In this document: positions 1 through 7,401 of the stretch, one piece after another
Layout: every line of letters begins with the position of its first letter
Numbering within the stretch: position 1 is the stretch's first letter
Source of the DNA: Aneurinibacillus danicus
GTDB taxonomy: Bacteria > Bacillota > Bacilli > Aneurinibacillales > Aneurinibacillaceae
Reading direction: 5' to 3'
NCBI RefSeq assembly: GCF_007991215.1
Contig: NZ_BJXX01000078.1
Span: forward strand, 1 to 40,743
Length of the DNA: 40,743 bases
Made by a program: the position numbers and the translations under genes
Notes under the pieces: generated by a model
Databases searched by the model: none
What the model was told of the DNA's origin: nothing
The model's input: only the letters and a program-made list of their open reading frames with translations

Positions 1-54
1 TGAATCTTATTTCCTCTTCCCTTTCCTTCTTTTTTCATAATTTTCACAGAAAAG
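1..54 (-). repeat. Dispersed repeat A, copy 1 (window edge)
   Basis: Read on the minus strand this stretch contains TTCTGTGAAAATTATGA, an A/G-rich run and AAATAAGAT. The same order is found at 3507-3555 and, more diverged, at 40701-40743. It is cut by the window edge. No coding content is seen. Its presence at both window ends suggests a multicopy genomic repeat that broke the assembly (inference). Confidence 0.6.
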
Positions 55-139
55 AGCAACCTCATTTTTCCTTTCTTCGTATAACTTACTGACTGCCAGG
101 AGAGCGCATAAAAAATATTTAAAAAAGGAGAAATGATGG

Positions 140-916
140 ATGTCCTTCTTTAAAAAAATAGCGGCAAGCGTTGGCATCGGTTCCGCTACAGTTGACACGG
201 TTCTGGATTACTCACAGTATCGTCCCGGCGACATGGTTACAGGCACTGTCTATGTGCGTGGAGGCAGTGTGGAACAGCACATGGATGACATTGATTTGTA
301 TGTCATGAGTCGCTACGTGATGGAAAAAGACGATAGCAAAGTATATCAGGAGTCTCCTATCGTTTCGCACCGCGTAGTGAACGGATTTACCATTCTGCCA
401 AAAGAAGTGAAAGAGTTTCCGTTCTCGTTTCGCTTACCGTTTGATACGCCTGTTACGCTTGGAAGCGTGTCCCTCTGGATAAAAACGGACTTAGATATTA
501 AGGGCGGAATTGATTCGGGGGATAAAGATTACATTCGGGTGCTTCCGCATCCATGGATGGAAAAAGTATTGGAGGCAATCCGCCAGGTCGGATTTAAACT
601 GCGCGAAGCGGATTGTGAGTACGCTCCATTCTTCAAGCGCCGCCTTCCGTTTGTACAAGAATTTGAATTTGTTCCAACCTCTTCTAAATACTGTGGACGG
701 CTCGATGAAGTCGAAGTTGTATGCCATGTAGAAGAACACGGCATGGAAGTCGCTCTGGAAATCGATCGCAAGGCCAGAGGAGTATTGGGATGGCTGGAAG
801 AAGCGTACAATATGGATGAACGTCTGGTACGCGTTTATTTAAATGAAACCGAGTTAAATCAAGATGGCGCCTTGACCCGGAAGTTCCGCGAAATCATTGA
901 ACGGCATGCCAGATAA
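140..916 (+). CDS. spo0M: Sporulation-control protein Spo0M
   Basis: A 258-residue protein that is full length for the Spo0M family (arrestin-like fold), which influences early sporulation and cell-cycle events. The opening MSFFKKIAASVGIGSATVDT and the following segment about a Y-R-P-G-D-M-V-T-G core are the typical family start. The body is predicted as two beta-rich halves, roughly residues 15-130 and 135-258, with no signal peptide or membrane segment. The start at 140 is set by AGGAG at 126-130, nine bases upstream. The gene stands alone, followed by an IS200/IS605 element. B. subtilis spo0M is sigma-H controlled; I do not see a convincing sigma-H promoter here. Confidence 0.9.
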   Translation: MSFFKKIAASVGIGSATVDTVLDYSQYRPGDMVTGTVYVRGGSVEQHMDDIDLYVMSRYVMEKDDSKVYQESPIVSHRVVNGFTILPKEVKEFPFSFRLPFDTPVTLGSVSLWIKTDLDIKGGIDSGDKDYIRVLPHPWMEKVLEAIRQVGFKLREADCEYAPFFKRRLPFVQEFEFVPTSSKYCGRLDEVEVVCHVEEHGMEVALEIDRKARGVLGWLEEAYNMDERLVRVYLNETELNQDGALTRKFREIIERHAR

Positions 917-978
917 AAAGGAGAAAAAAGAATTTTCCGAACGAAAAAGCCCGCTCCTTTAGGGGGGATGAAAGTGAG

Positions 979-1020
979 GTTGGAACAGGCGTGGCCTTAT
1001 GCCACGTCAAATGTTCCAAC
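979..1020 (+). other. Left-end subterminal hairpin of the IS
   Basis: GTTGGAACA (979-987) pairs with TGTTCCAAC (1012-1020). Inside it CGTGGC (990-995) pairs with GCCACG (1001-1006). A T-rich stretch follows. Single-strand hairpins near the left end are the recognition structures of TnpA in this family, and in IS200 such a hairpin also blocks incoming transcription. Here it lies about 50 bases before tnpA. Confidence 0.6.
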
Positions 1021-1071
1021 TATTTTTGTTTATTTGTTGCTGTTTGTTGGTGTAACTGATACAGTGTGGGT

Positions 1072-1470
1072 ATGAATGAATATAGAAGAACTCATACAAC
1101 AATATCTTTCATCAAGTATCATTTCGTTTTTTATCCTCGATACAGAAGGAAAATATTTCTTCGTTCCGATGTAGAGGAACGTTTTAAACAGTTGGTAAAG
1201 GAAATATGCGAAGAATTGGAAATTGTCATTGTTGCTTTAGAATGTGACAAAGACCACACACATATGTTTCTACATGCACTGCCACACCTGAGTCCTTCCA
1301 ATATTATGGCAAAAATCAAAGGAGTGACTTCGAAAAAGTTGAGAGAGGAATTTCCTCATCTTCGACACTTGCCGAGTTTATGGACACGTTCCTATTTCGT
1401 TTCTACCGAAGGAAACGTATCAAGCGAGACAATCAAACGATATGTGGAACAACAAAAAACAAGGGGGTGA
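1072..1470 (+). CDS. tnpA: IS200/IS605 family transposase TnpA
   Basis: A 132-residue Y1-type HUH single-strand transposase that moves the element as single-stranded DNA. The HUH motif is D-H-T-H (His62 and His64) and the catalytic tyrosine is Tyr124 in I-K-R-Y-V-E-Q-Q. The N-terminal segment around Y-H-F-V-F-Y-P-R-Y-R is also family-typical. Length is normal and the frame is intact. I chose ATG 1072 because it gives the family-like start M-N-E-Y-R-R-T; a GTG two codons earlier (1066) is possible, and neither has a strong ribosome site, which is common in IS200-like elements. The tnpB remnant begins 6 bases after the stop. Confidence 0.92.
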   Translation: MNEYRRTHTTISFIKYHFVFYPRYRRKIFLRSDVEERFKQLVKEICEELEIVIVALECDKDHTHMFLHALPHLSPSNIMAKIKGVTSKKLREEFPHLRHLPSLWTRSYFVSTEGNVSSETIKRYVEQQKTRG

Positions 1471-1475
1471 ATCTG

Positions 1476-1535
1476 ATGTCGCAAACAATCACTGTAAAAG
1501 TATACGAACAAGAGTACAAGGATACAGAAAAGTGA
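1476..1535 (+). pseudogene. tnpB: tnpB remnant (first codons only)
   Basis: ATG 1476 follows the tnpA stop as tnpB does in IS605-group elements. The first nine codons, MSQTITVKV, match the usual TnpB N-terminus. The frame then diverges and stops after 19 codons. The zinc-finger and RuvC parts are absent from the window, so the guide-RNA nuclease cannot be made from this copy. Inferred to be a large internal deletion. Confidence 0.6.
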
Positions 1536-1570
1536 GATCGTGGTCGTTGAAAGCTACCGGGCAGCAAATA

Positions 1571-2341
1571 TTATTGTTGCGCATGTACAAACCTCTTGAT
1601 TAAACGGTTTAATTCACCGTGTGCTTTCGTCGGAATTTGATGTTTAACATTTGGTATCATGGCAAATTCGCTATGAGGCAGCTTCTGATGGATTAGCCTG
1701 CCATAAGCATGGAATGGGATATCGTTTTTACCATATACCAGCAAGACAGGAGAGGAGATGCTCCACAGCCGATTTGTGCAGTTATACGTTAAACTATACC
1801 GATAGTACTCTTCGACGCTTTTTTTATCGGCTTTTTTTGCATCTTTCCATAACTGTCGAAACATTGCCATAGTGTCGGAATTGCTCCAGGAAATGGAGCA
1901 GGCCAATGTAGGGATGGCCCCGGCTCTGGCGCATGAAGCTCCCAGAGAGATTACATTTTTTAGCCAACGGCTATTTACCTCTGATATCCCGCCGATAAGA
2001 ATGCCGCCCAGCGATCGTTCCGGAGCCGTTAACAGAAACTCAAGGGCGATAGATCCGCCTGCTGAATAACCGCAGACGAAAGCCTTCTCTATGGTAAGAT
2101 GATTCAATATTTTCTTCATATCTTCGACGACAAGCGAATAGGTCAGCGTTTGTGCAGAAGGCTGGCTTTTCCCATGCCCTCTTATGTCAAAAGCAATCAC
2201 TGTGAAGTATTTTGACAGCTCATCAAGCTGATATGTAAAATTTGCACTGCTCAGTACGGGAGGATGAATAAAAATAAGCGGTGCTCCTTTTCCACGAACA
2301 ATGTAATGCAGGGAAACTCCATTCGCGTCGATGCTGGCCAT
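1571..2341 (-). CDS. Alpha/beta-fold hydrolase
   Basis: A 256-residue cytoplasmic alpha/beta hydrolase. The nucleophile elbow is G-Y-S-A-G-G with Ser93, the acid is probably Asp207 in Y-G-K-N-D, and the His is His234 in N-V-K-H-Q. The oxyanion segment F-I-H-P-P is at about 24-28 and the conserved D-I-R-G-H-G-K-S at 52-59. The substrate cannot be read from sequence; esterase, lactonase or similar are all possible. I start it at ATG 2341, not the GTG at 2353, because the near-perfect ribosome site at 2349-2357 is 7 bases from 2341 and overlaps the GTG. It is divergent from the damaged methyltransferase at 2469. Confidence 0.85.
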   Translation of the reverse strand: MASIDANGVSLHYIVRGKGAPLIFIHPPVLSSANFTYQLDELSKYFTVIAFDIRGHGKSQPSAQTLTYSLVVEDMKKILNHLTIEKAFVCGYSAGGSIALEFLLTAPERSLGGILIGGISEVNSRWLKNVISLGASCARAGAIPTLACSISWSNSDTMAMFRQLWKDAKKADKKSVEEYYRYSLTYNCTNRLWSISSPVLLVYGKNDIPFHAYGRLIHQKLPHSEFAMIPNVKHQIPTKAHGELNRLIKRFVHAQQ

Positions 2342-2348
2342 GACTCCT

Positions 2349-2357
2349 ATCACCTCC
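2349..2357 (-). promoter_or_regulatory. Ribosome binding site deciding the hydrolase start
   Basis: GGAGGTGAT on the minus strand, complementary to the 16S rRNA 3' end, lies 7 bases before ATG 2341. It overlaps the upstream GTG at 2353 and so excludes that start. Confidence 0.75.
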
Positions 2358-2468
2358 GTTGTAAAACCTTCCCGATAAGGGGAACTCCAGCCGTGCTCCG
2401 CAGAAGATACGCTTATAGTTTGGCGGGAAAATACGCACCTTATTCAGTTTATCCAACACATCCCGCAG

Positions 2469-3224
2469 ATGAAATTCTGGAGCGTGCGCTTCACTTCAAG
2501 GAAACTGGATATACGGAATGGGCGATCTTCCGACAAAAGAAGAGATTTATTGCAAGCCATGGGGTTACCTAATGTCCTTAGCCGTTCAAGATATACGGAA
2601 GACAACCTTGAGCAGGCTGTAAAACAAGGGGTGGGGCAGTATGTGATACTAGGGGCCGGGATGGATACCTTTGCTTTTCGTCGTCCGGATCTCCTAAGTC
2701 AGGTTCAGGTATTTGAAGTTGACCACCCGGCCACACAGACCTTCAAACTTAATCGACTGGCTGAATTAGAATGGGAAATCCCATCAAATCTTCATTTTGT
2801 ACCTGTGGATTTCACAAAAGAGAGTTTGGCTGATGCACTCAAGGGAACTCCGTATGACTTGCAGACGAAAAGTTTTTTTAGTTGGCTGGGTGTCACAATG
2901 TATTTAACCCGAAACGAAGTGTTCGCAACGCTGCGTTCCATTGCCGATATTGCCCCCGTGGGCAGTGCGGTTATTTTCGATTACTTAATACCAGAAGAAG
3001 CTACTCCACATGTGAAAAAGATACAGGAGAATTTACGAAAGATAGGCGAGCCGATTAAAACGACCTTTCACCCGTCAACACTGGCTTTTGAACTGGAAAG
3101 TTTAGGACTCCGTCTTCATGAGAACCTAAGCCCATCCGATATCCAAGAACGCTATTTTCAGAGTCGAACGGACGGCTATTATGCGAGTAAGCATGTGTGC
3201 TTTGCGTGGGCAATAGTAGAGTAA
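2469..3224 (+). pseudogene. Class I SAM methyltransferase, 5'-truncated (Ppm1/LCM family)
   Basis: From about residue 37 onward (S-R-S-R-Y-T-E-D-N-L) this matches the leucine-carboxyl-methyltransferase-like family. The SAM motif I is V-I-L-G-A-G-M-D-T (59-67), followed by F-E-V-D-H-P-A-T-Q, F-F-S-W-L-G-V-T-M-Y-L and the C-terminal R-T-D-G-Y-Y. Family members are about 300 residues with roughly 75 residues before S-R-S-R-Y. Here that N-terminal region is absent and replaced by unrelated sequence running back into the hydrolase promoter region. No good ribosome site precedes 2469. The catalytic core is uninterrupted, so a shortened product is conceivable, but a deletion-derived pseudogene is more likely. 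Confidence 0.6.
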
Positions 3225-3257
3225 AAATATATTCTCCCATAGTAGATAATTATGAAC

Positions 3258-3283
3258 GCCGGGTTGATTGCCCGGCTTTTTTT
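3258..3283 (+). terminator. Intrinsic terminator
   Basis: GCCGGG (3258-3263), loop of 7, CCCGGC (3271-3276), then seven T. It closes the methyltransferase transcript. Confidence 0.85.
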
Positions 3284-3506
3284 AAGGGAAAAAAGCTTAT
3301 CAAAATAGATAGATTGGACATGGAATTTGACGAAAGATTTTCTAGACCTGCCATGTTACAGGCGCGAGAGAAGAGGGAAAGACATGATAGGCTCATCGGC
3401 AGCAGTGGATATCATGCTGGTTTTACGACAAAATAATACAAAAATAAACAATATTCAATCTTTTAAGCGATCGTTTAATTATTACCCGACTTCTTTGTCG
3501 GATATT

Positions 3507-3555
3507 TTCTTTTTCTGTGAAAATTATGAGAAAAGAAGGGGGGAGAAATAAGATC
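3507..3555 (+). repeat. Dispersed repeat A, copy 2
   Basis: Carries TTCTGTGAAAATTATGA, then a purine run and AAATAAGATC. It is nearly identical to the minus-strand reading of 1-54. It begins in the T-run that follows the hairpin at 3486-3501, just as copy 3 begins in a terminator T-run at the window end. Confidence 0.65.
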
Positions 3556-3588
3556 CGGGGAAGAAAAAGGCGTTCGCCTTTTTCCCCG
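3556..3588 (-). terminator. Probable intrinsic terminator
   Basis: GGGG, A5 and GGC (3557-3571) fold onto GCC, T5 and CCCC (3576-3587) around a GTTC loop, with a 3-base bulge. On the minus strand it lies downstream of the gene at 3693-4241 and of repeat B copy 1. The A/T tract within the stem could serve either direction. Confidence 0.5.
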
Positions 3589-3608
3589 TTGAAATCCTCT
3601 CCTCAGTC

Positions 3609-3683
3609 TTTCCTCTTTTTTCCTTCGTACCACAAGAGTCAGCCTCTCTCCCATGATTTTCATGTCGGGGTTGCATCCGGCTT
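3609..3683 (-). repeat. Dispersed repeat B, copy 1
   Basis: The minus strand reads CCCCGACATGAAAATCATGG, then a purine/GC segment, then TGTGGTACGAAGGAAAA. The same two blocks in the same order occur at 14374-14460 (+) and 26711-26798 (-). The first block can fold with CATG/CATG around AAAAT and a GA bulge. It starts about 10 bases beyond the stop codon at 3693. Confidence 0.65.
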
Positions 3684-3692
3684 TTCCTGGAT

Positions 3693-4241
3693 TTATTCCT
3701 CTTTGCACCGGCTAAGATGCTTTTTCCGACACGCCTCATAAAATGACGTTACCAAAATTTCTTCGCCATCTTCCAGTACGAAGTACATATTCTCCCCGTG
3801 TTGCTTTGTCCCTGTGATGCGCATGCCGGAGAACCGTTCGGTAAACAACCGCTCAAACTCCGCTTCTTTCCACGCTTGAATGTCGCGCGCCATTGCTTCC
3901 ATTCCGAATTGCGCGAAGCACTTGCGGATGACGCTTGCTTCCCCGTAACTGCCGAAGAAGTCGGTAATCGGCTGCCAGTAAGAGCGCGTTCCCATCCGAC
4001 TGTGCACCTTCCATGAATCCGAGCCGACGCTGTCTTCATATGTAAAACAATAGTCTGTTCCACGCCAGTGAATGAGAAACTCCATTGCCAGTTTGGCGGA
4101 CGGCTGCACGGACGCGTCTTTGAATTCAAGCATGCAGAGAAAATCAAATCCGCGTTCCGATAACTGCGGAGCCCGCTTGTCTTTAATGCGGTCGACGTAA
4201 CTCTTCCATTGTTCGTTCCATTTTATTATCGCTTCATTCAT
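3693..4241 (-). CDS. Conserved hypothetical protein
   Basis: I do not recognise the family. It is a soluble, Trp-rich protein of 182 residues (W-N-E-Q-W-K-S-Y near the start, then I-H-W-R-G-T-D-Y and S-Y-W-Q-P-I-T-D-F-F). It has no signal peptide, membrane segment or obvious catalytic motif and ends in a Lys/Cys/Arg-rich tail. The start is ATG 4241 with GGGAG about 10 bases upstream; a TTG at 4265 would add eight residues but would overlap that ribosome site. It is transcribed alone towards the repeat cluster and divergent from the cortex hydrolase gene. Confidence 0.7.
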   Translation of the reverse strand: MNEAIIKWNEQWKSYVDRIKDKRAPQLSERGFDFLCMLEFKDASVQPSAKLAMEFLIHWRGTDYCFTYEDSVGSDSWKVHSRMGTRSYWQPITDFFGSYGEASVIRKCFAQFGMEAMARDIQAWKEAEFERLFTERFSGMRITGTKQHGENMYFVLEDGEEILVTSFYEACRKKHLSRCKEE

Positions 4242-4421
4242 CAGCTTTTCACTCCCGTGTCGCAAAACACCTGCACAATCATTTTTTTACACTAGCATAG
4301 AACATCCGCTGCGGCAACTTCCGAAGAAGTAATAGTACTTATTTATTCCAATTGTTCCATATATTATGAATAGAAAGTAAACCTCCTTCTCGCTTACAAT
4401 ATTGGCAAGGGAGGGAGATAT

Positions 4422-5288
4422 ATGAAAAAAAGAGTAGTTGCTATTACACTTGCCGCTTTTTTCCTTGGAACGGCGGGAATCAATACCTCGGAAGCCGCCA
4501 CTTCCACCTCCGTTCTTGTTGACGGAAGAGCCGTACATACGAACAGCCTGATCCAAAACAACTCGATGATGGTACCGGCCGTATTCTTTATGAACGCCGG
4601 TGTAAAAGTGGGGTGGAACAAAGACTATCAGGCGGTCACCCTGCAAAAAGGGGATATGATTATCGGGCTTCCGTCCGGCAAAAACTATGCGGATGTGTAC
4701 ACGAAACAAAGCGGCACCTGGAAGCGAGAATATTTGAAAACGACCACGAAGGACCGGGCAGACGGCACATACATTCCACTGCGGTATGCGGCGGAAAAAT
4801 CGGGCATGGAAATAAAAGGGAACACATCCGCTACCCTCTCTATTTCCACGCAGCGGATGACAGCGAAACCGTCTGTGCAAATACATTCGCTGCAAAATTC
4901 AAAATATAGCCAGGAAGACATTCAATGGCTGTACCGGTTGACCGAAGCAGAAGCAGGCGGTGAGCCGTATGAAGGAAAAGTGGCTGTCGCGGCCACCGTA
5001 TTAAACCGGGTCGACAGCCCGGAATGGCCTGACACGATACAAGACGTCATTTTCCATGTCGTCAATGTAAACGGTAAAAGCTATTATCAGTACTCGCCGG
5101 TATTGGACAAGCGTATCTACAGCGCAAAACCATCCAGTGAAACCATAAAGGCCGTACAGGAAGCGTTAAAAGGCAAGGACCCCAGCCGGTCGGCTCTTGT
5201 TTTCTACAATCCCGCCAAAACAGACAATCAATGGGTACGCTCTCGTCCGGTAACGGCGAAAATCGGAAGTCATATCTTTTCGAAATAA
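4422..5288 (+). CDS. Secreted cell-wall hydrolase, SleB/CwlJ type, with copper-amine-oxidase-N domain
   Basis: 288 residues. An N-terminal signal peptide (MKKRVVAITLAAFFLGTAG, likely cleaved after S-E-A-A) leads to a copper-amine-oxidase N-terminal-like domain (about 30-145: V-D-G-R-A-V, M-V-P-A-V-F-F, Y-I-P-L-R-Y-A-A-E). A C-terminal Hydrolase_2 domain follows (about 165-288: D-I-Q-W-L-Y-R-L-T-E-A-E-A-G-G-E, V-A-A-T-V-L-N-R-V). Hydrolase_2 proteins are lytic enzymes for spore cortex or wall peptidoglycan; E-A-E-A-G-G-E contains the catalytic Glu region of SleB. The N-terminal domain replaces the peptidoglycan-binding repeat of classical SleB and probably gives wall or spore targeting (inference). 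GGGAGGGAG lies before the ATG. Confidence 0.85.
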   Translation: MKKRVVAITLAAFFLGTAGINTSEAATSTSVLVDGRAVHTNSLIQNNSMMVPAVFFMNAGVKVGWNKDYQAVTLQKGDMIIGLPSGKNYADVYTKQSGTWKREYLKTTTKDRADGTYIPLRYAAEKSGMEIKGNTSATLSISTQRMTAKPSVQIHSLQNSKYSQEDIQWLYRLTEAEAGGEPYEGKVAVAATVLNRVDSPEWPDTIQDVIFHVVNVNGKSYYQYSPVLDKRIYSAKPSSETIKAVQEALKGKDPSRSALVFYNPAKTDNQWVRSRPVTAKIGSHIFSK

Positions 5289-5294
5289 GGAAAA

Positions 5295-5326
5295 CCCCGG
5301 TCTCTCCGAAGAGATGCCGGGGCTTT
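5295..5326 (+). terminator. Terminator between convergent genes
   Basis: CCCCGG-TCTC (5295-5304) pairs with GAGA (5311-5314) and CCGGGG (5317-5322) with a 2-base bulge. A short T-run follows. The minus gene ends at 5330, so the hairpin is shared. Confidence 0.7.
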
Positions 5327-5329
5327 CCA

Positions 5330-6160
5330 TTACTTGACTTCGCCGAAGTACTTTTTGTAGATTTCGTCATATTTGCCGCTATCTTTTACTTTTTTTAGCG
5401 CTTCATTGACTTGTTTTATCAGCTCGGTATCTTTCTTGTTAGCCATGATTCCGTAGTTTTCTTTCGGAATGTTCGGATCGTCGATTGTTACGTAACCCGG
5501 CTTCGGGTTTTTCTTCATGTGCTCCATCAAGAACGCGTTATCTGCGACCACGACGTCTACACGCTTGTTGTACAGGTCTTCAACCATGCTTGGCATTTCA
5601 TCGTATTGAAGAATATCTTTATTTGCCTTGCCCAGTAGGTCGGAAACGATAAGTGCGCCGGTCGTAGAGGTCATAACGCCTACTTTGTGACCTTTGATGT
5701 CCTGTAAGCTCTTAATCGGCGAACCTTCTGGAACAAGAATCAGTTGCTTCGCCTGGAAATACGGCTCGGAGAATAAATACAGCTTCTCGCGGTCCGGTTT
5801 AATGGTGATGCCAGAGATAGCAAGTTCTGCTTTTCCGCTTCCAATTTCTTCGAATACGCCATCCCAGCTTGTATTTTTTATTTCGATGTTCCAGCCCATT
5901 TCTTTCGCCATTTCGTTAATCAAATCAACCTCAAATCCAACCGGCTTGCCGCTCGGATCCAAATACTCGAACGGCGGGAACTCGGCATGCATCACAACTT
6001 TGTACGTCTTTTTCTCCGGTGCGGAAGCACTCTGCGCCTGTTCATCTTTCTTCTCAGCCGGTGCGCTGGTCGGCTGTTCCGTTTTTCCACCGCATGCGAC
6101 CACAAGCAAGCCCATAATAATAATCAGAAATACAACCCCTGCATGTTTCAACAGCTTCAT
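5330..6160 (-). CDS. Amino-acid ABC transporter substrate-binding lipoprotein
   Basis: 276 residues. A type II signal peptide ends in the lipobox L-V-V-A-C (Cys23), followed by a low-complexity Ala/Glu/Lys/Pro linker to about residue 52. The SBP family 3 fold then starts (Y-K-V-V-M-H-A-E-F-P-P-F-E-Y-L-D, then G-F-E-V-D-L). W-D-G-V-F, G-I-T-I-K-P-D-R and G-V-M-T-S-T-T-G-A are ligand-pocket segments of the polar amino-acid (Gln/Arg/His/Cys) binding group. It would capture an amino acid at the outer membrane face and hand it to a permease. No permease or ATPase gene lies beside it, so it is an orphan here and its specificity is open. A G-rich ribosome site lies just before the start. Confidence 0.88.
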   Translation of the reverse strand: MKLLKHAGVVFLIIIMGLLVVACGGKTEQPTSAPAEKKDEQAQSASAPEKKTYKVVMHAEFPPFEYLDPSGKPVGFEVDLINEMAKEMGWNIEIKNTSWDGVFEEIGSGKAELAISGITIKPDREKLYLFSEPYFQAKQLILVPEGSPIKSLQDIKGHKVGVMTSTTGALIVSDLLGKANKDILQYDEMPSMVEDLYNKRVDVVVADNAFLMEHMKKNPKPGYVTIDDPNIPKENYGIMANKKDTELIKQVNEALKKVKDSGKYDEIYKKYFGEVK

Positions 6161-6349
6161 CTCTTGACCCCCCAGATGTGTGTATAATTATAAGAATTAA
6201 AAAGATTATATACAAATTTTAAACAATTTGACAATCTATTCATCATAAAAACTTCTCAATAAAATATTTATCAATATATTTAGAATCTTTAAAATAATAA
6301 TTGACTATTCATTCACAAAGCTCTAGCATGAAATAAGAGGAGGTTATCT

Positions 6350-6385
6350 ATGAAAAAAATAGAGAAAGGAGATGAGGCACTATGA
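6350..6385 (+). CDS. 11-codon upstream ORF coupled to the SDR gene
   Basis: ATG 6350 has its own AGAGGAGG site (6336-6343) six bases upstream and encodes [11 protein letters not shown]. Its TGA (6383-6385) overlaps the SDR start codon in an ATGA junction. It also contains the SDR ribosome site. This is the layout of translational coupling or a leader peptide; the peptide itself resembles nothing I know. Confidence 0.4.
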   Translation: MKKIEKGDEAL

Positions 6386-7149
6386 ATCTCGCAAACCAAA
6401 CCGCAATCGTAACCGGAGGCGCATCCGGACTCGGCGAAGCGACCGTGCGCCGCATTATCGAACAGGGAGGCAAGGCCGCCATTCTCGATCTGGCAGGTGA
6501 CAAGGGAGAGCGTTTAGCCCGGGAATTGGGTGAACGCGCGTTGTTCCTGCCAACCGACGTTACAAGCGAAGAAAACGTAAAACATGCCATTCAACAAACG
6601 ACAGACACTTTCGGGCCTCTGACTCTGGCGGTCAATTGCGCCGGTATCGGAAACGCGCAAAAAGTCATTCAAAAAGACCGCCCTCACGATTTATCCGTAT
6701 TTACAAAGATCATTACCATCAACCTTATTGGTACGTTTAATGTAATCCGCCTCGCAGCGGACCAAATGAAGGACAACACACCGAACGAGGAAGGGGAGAG
6801 GGGGGTAATTATCAATACGGCGTCGGTTGCCGCGTTTGAAGGACAGATTGGACAGGCGGCGTACAGCGCATCCAAAGGGGGCGTCGCCAGCATGACGCTG
6901 CCAATCGCGAGAGAGCTTGCGCGCTACGGCATCCGCGTGATGACGATCGCGCCCGGCCTGTTCGAGACGCCGATGTTCGATACCATTCCGGAAGACATTC
7001 GCAACGCGCTCGGTGCTTCCGTGCCGTTTCCCTCCCGTCTGGGACGTCCGGCAGAATACGCGCGCCTTGTTCAAAGTATCGTCGAGAATCCGATGCTGAA
7101 CGGTGAAACCATCCGTCTTGACGGTGCAATCCGCATGCAGCCGAAATAA
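6382..7149 (+). CDS. SDR family 3-hydroxyacyl-CoA dehydrogenase-like oxidoreductase
   Basis: 255 residues, classical short-chain dehydrogenase length. The NAD-binding motif is T-G-G-A-S-G-L-G (11-18), with N-C-A-G-I (85-89) and the catalytic set Ser148, Tyr161 and Lys165 (Y-S-A-S-K). The closest family by motif and length is type-2 3-hydroxyacyl-CoA dehydrogenase (HSD17B10-like; beta-oxidation or branched-chain acyl-CoA), supported by the [10 protein letters not shown] segment. Asp37 after strand 2 suggests NAD rather than NADP. Substrate assignment is by family only. It is a single gene with a strong terminator; its start overlaps the small upstream ORF. Confidence 0.85.
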   Translation: MNLANQTAIVTGGASGLGEATVRRIIEQGGKAAILDLAGDKGERLARELGERALFLPTDVTSEENVKHAIQQTTDTFGPLTLAVNCAGIGNAQKVIQKDRPHDLSVFTKIITINLIGTFNVIRLAADQMKDNTPNEEGERGVIINTASVAAFEGQIGQAAYSASKGGVASMTLPIARELARYGIRVMTIAPGLFETPMFDTIPEDIRNALGASVPFPSRLGRPAEYARLVQSIVENPMLNGETIRLDGAIRMQPK

Positions 7150-7159
7150 GCAGAATTCA

Positions 7160-7187
7160 GCCGCCGGGCGTACTCCGGCGGCTTTTT
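7160..7187 (+). terminator. Intrinsic terminator
   Basis: GCCGCCGG (7160-7167), loop of 7, CCGGCGGC (7175-7182), then five T, directly after the SDR stop. Confidence 0.9.
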
Positions 7188-7401
7188 ATGCAATGGATGC
7201 CCATTTTTTCAACGGATGCATTCCCTTCCTCGTAGTGGCTGCCAAGATATCCTCTTTTTCTTCGCTCCTTCTTTACGATACAATAAAAAGAGAATACATG
7301 CTGAGTAAACACCTGCATTCTTTTTTGCATGATTGGAAATGCACAGAGAAAAATAACAGAATAATAGGATGGATGATATTGCAATGAATGAGGAGCAACT
7401 G

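Larger units (their letters stand above)
979..1545 (+). mobile_element. IS200/IS605-family insertion sequence, tnpB mostly deleted
   Basis: The element comprises a left-end hairpin (979-1020), an intact Y1 transposase (1072-1470) and the first codons of tnpB (1476-1535). The outer ends are approximate, because IS200/IS605 elements have no terminal inverted repeats or target duplications to mark them. About 35 bases separate the tnpB stub from the next gene (end at 1571), so little or no right end can remain. The element sits in the intergenic gap after spo0M and has not interrupted a visible gene. Confidence 0.7.
3284..3692. other. Gene-free, repeat-rich intergenic region
   Basis: No credible gene is seen. 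The region holds a small hairpin CCGAC (3486-3490)/GTCGG (3497-3501) before a T-rich run, repeat A copy 2 (3507-3555), a strong terminator-like stem (3556-3588) and repeat B copy 1 in the opposite orientation (3609-3683). The short ORFs here are repeat sequence read as protein. Confidence 0.6.

Noticed and set aside
2264-2572. Plus-strand ORF upstream of the methyltransferase as its missing N-terminus in another frame
   Set aside because: Its translation does not resemble the family N-terminus, and most of it is antisense to the hydrolase.
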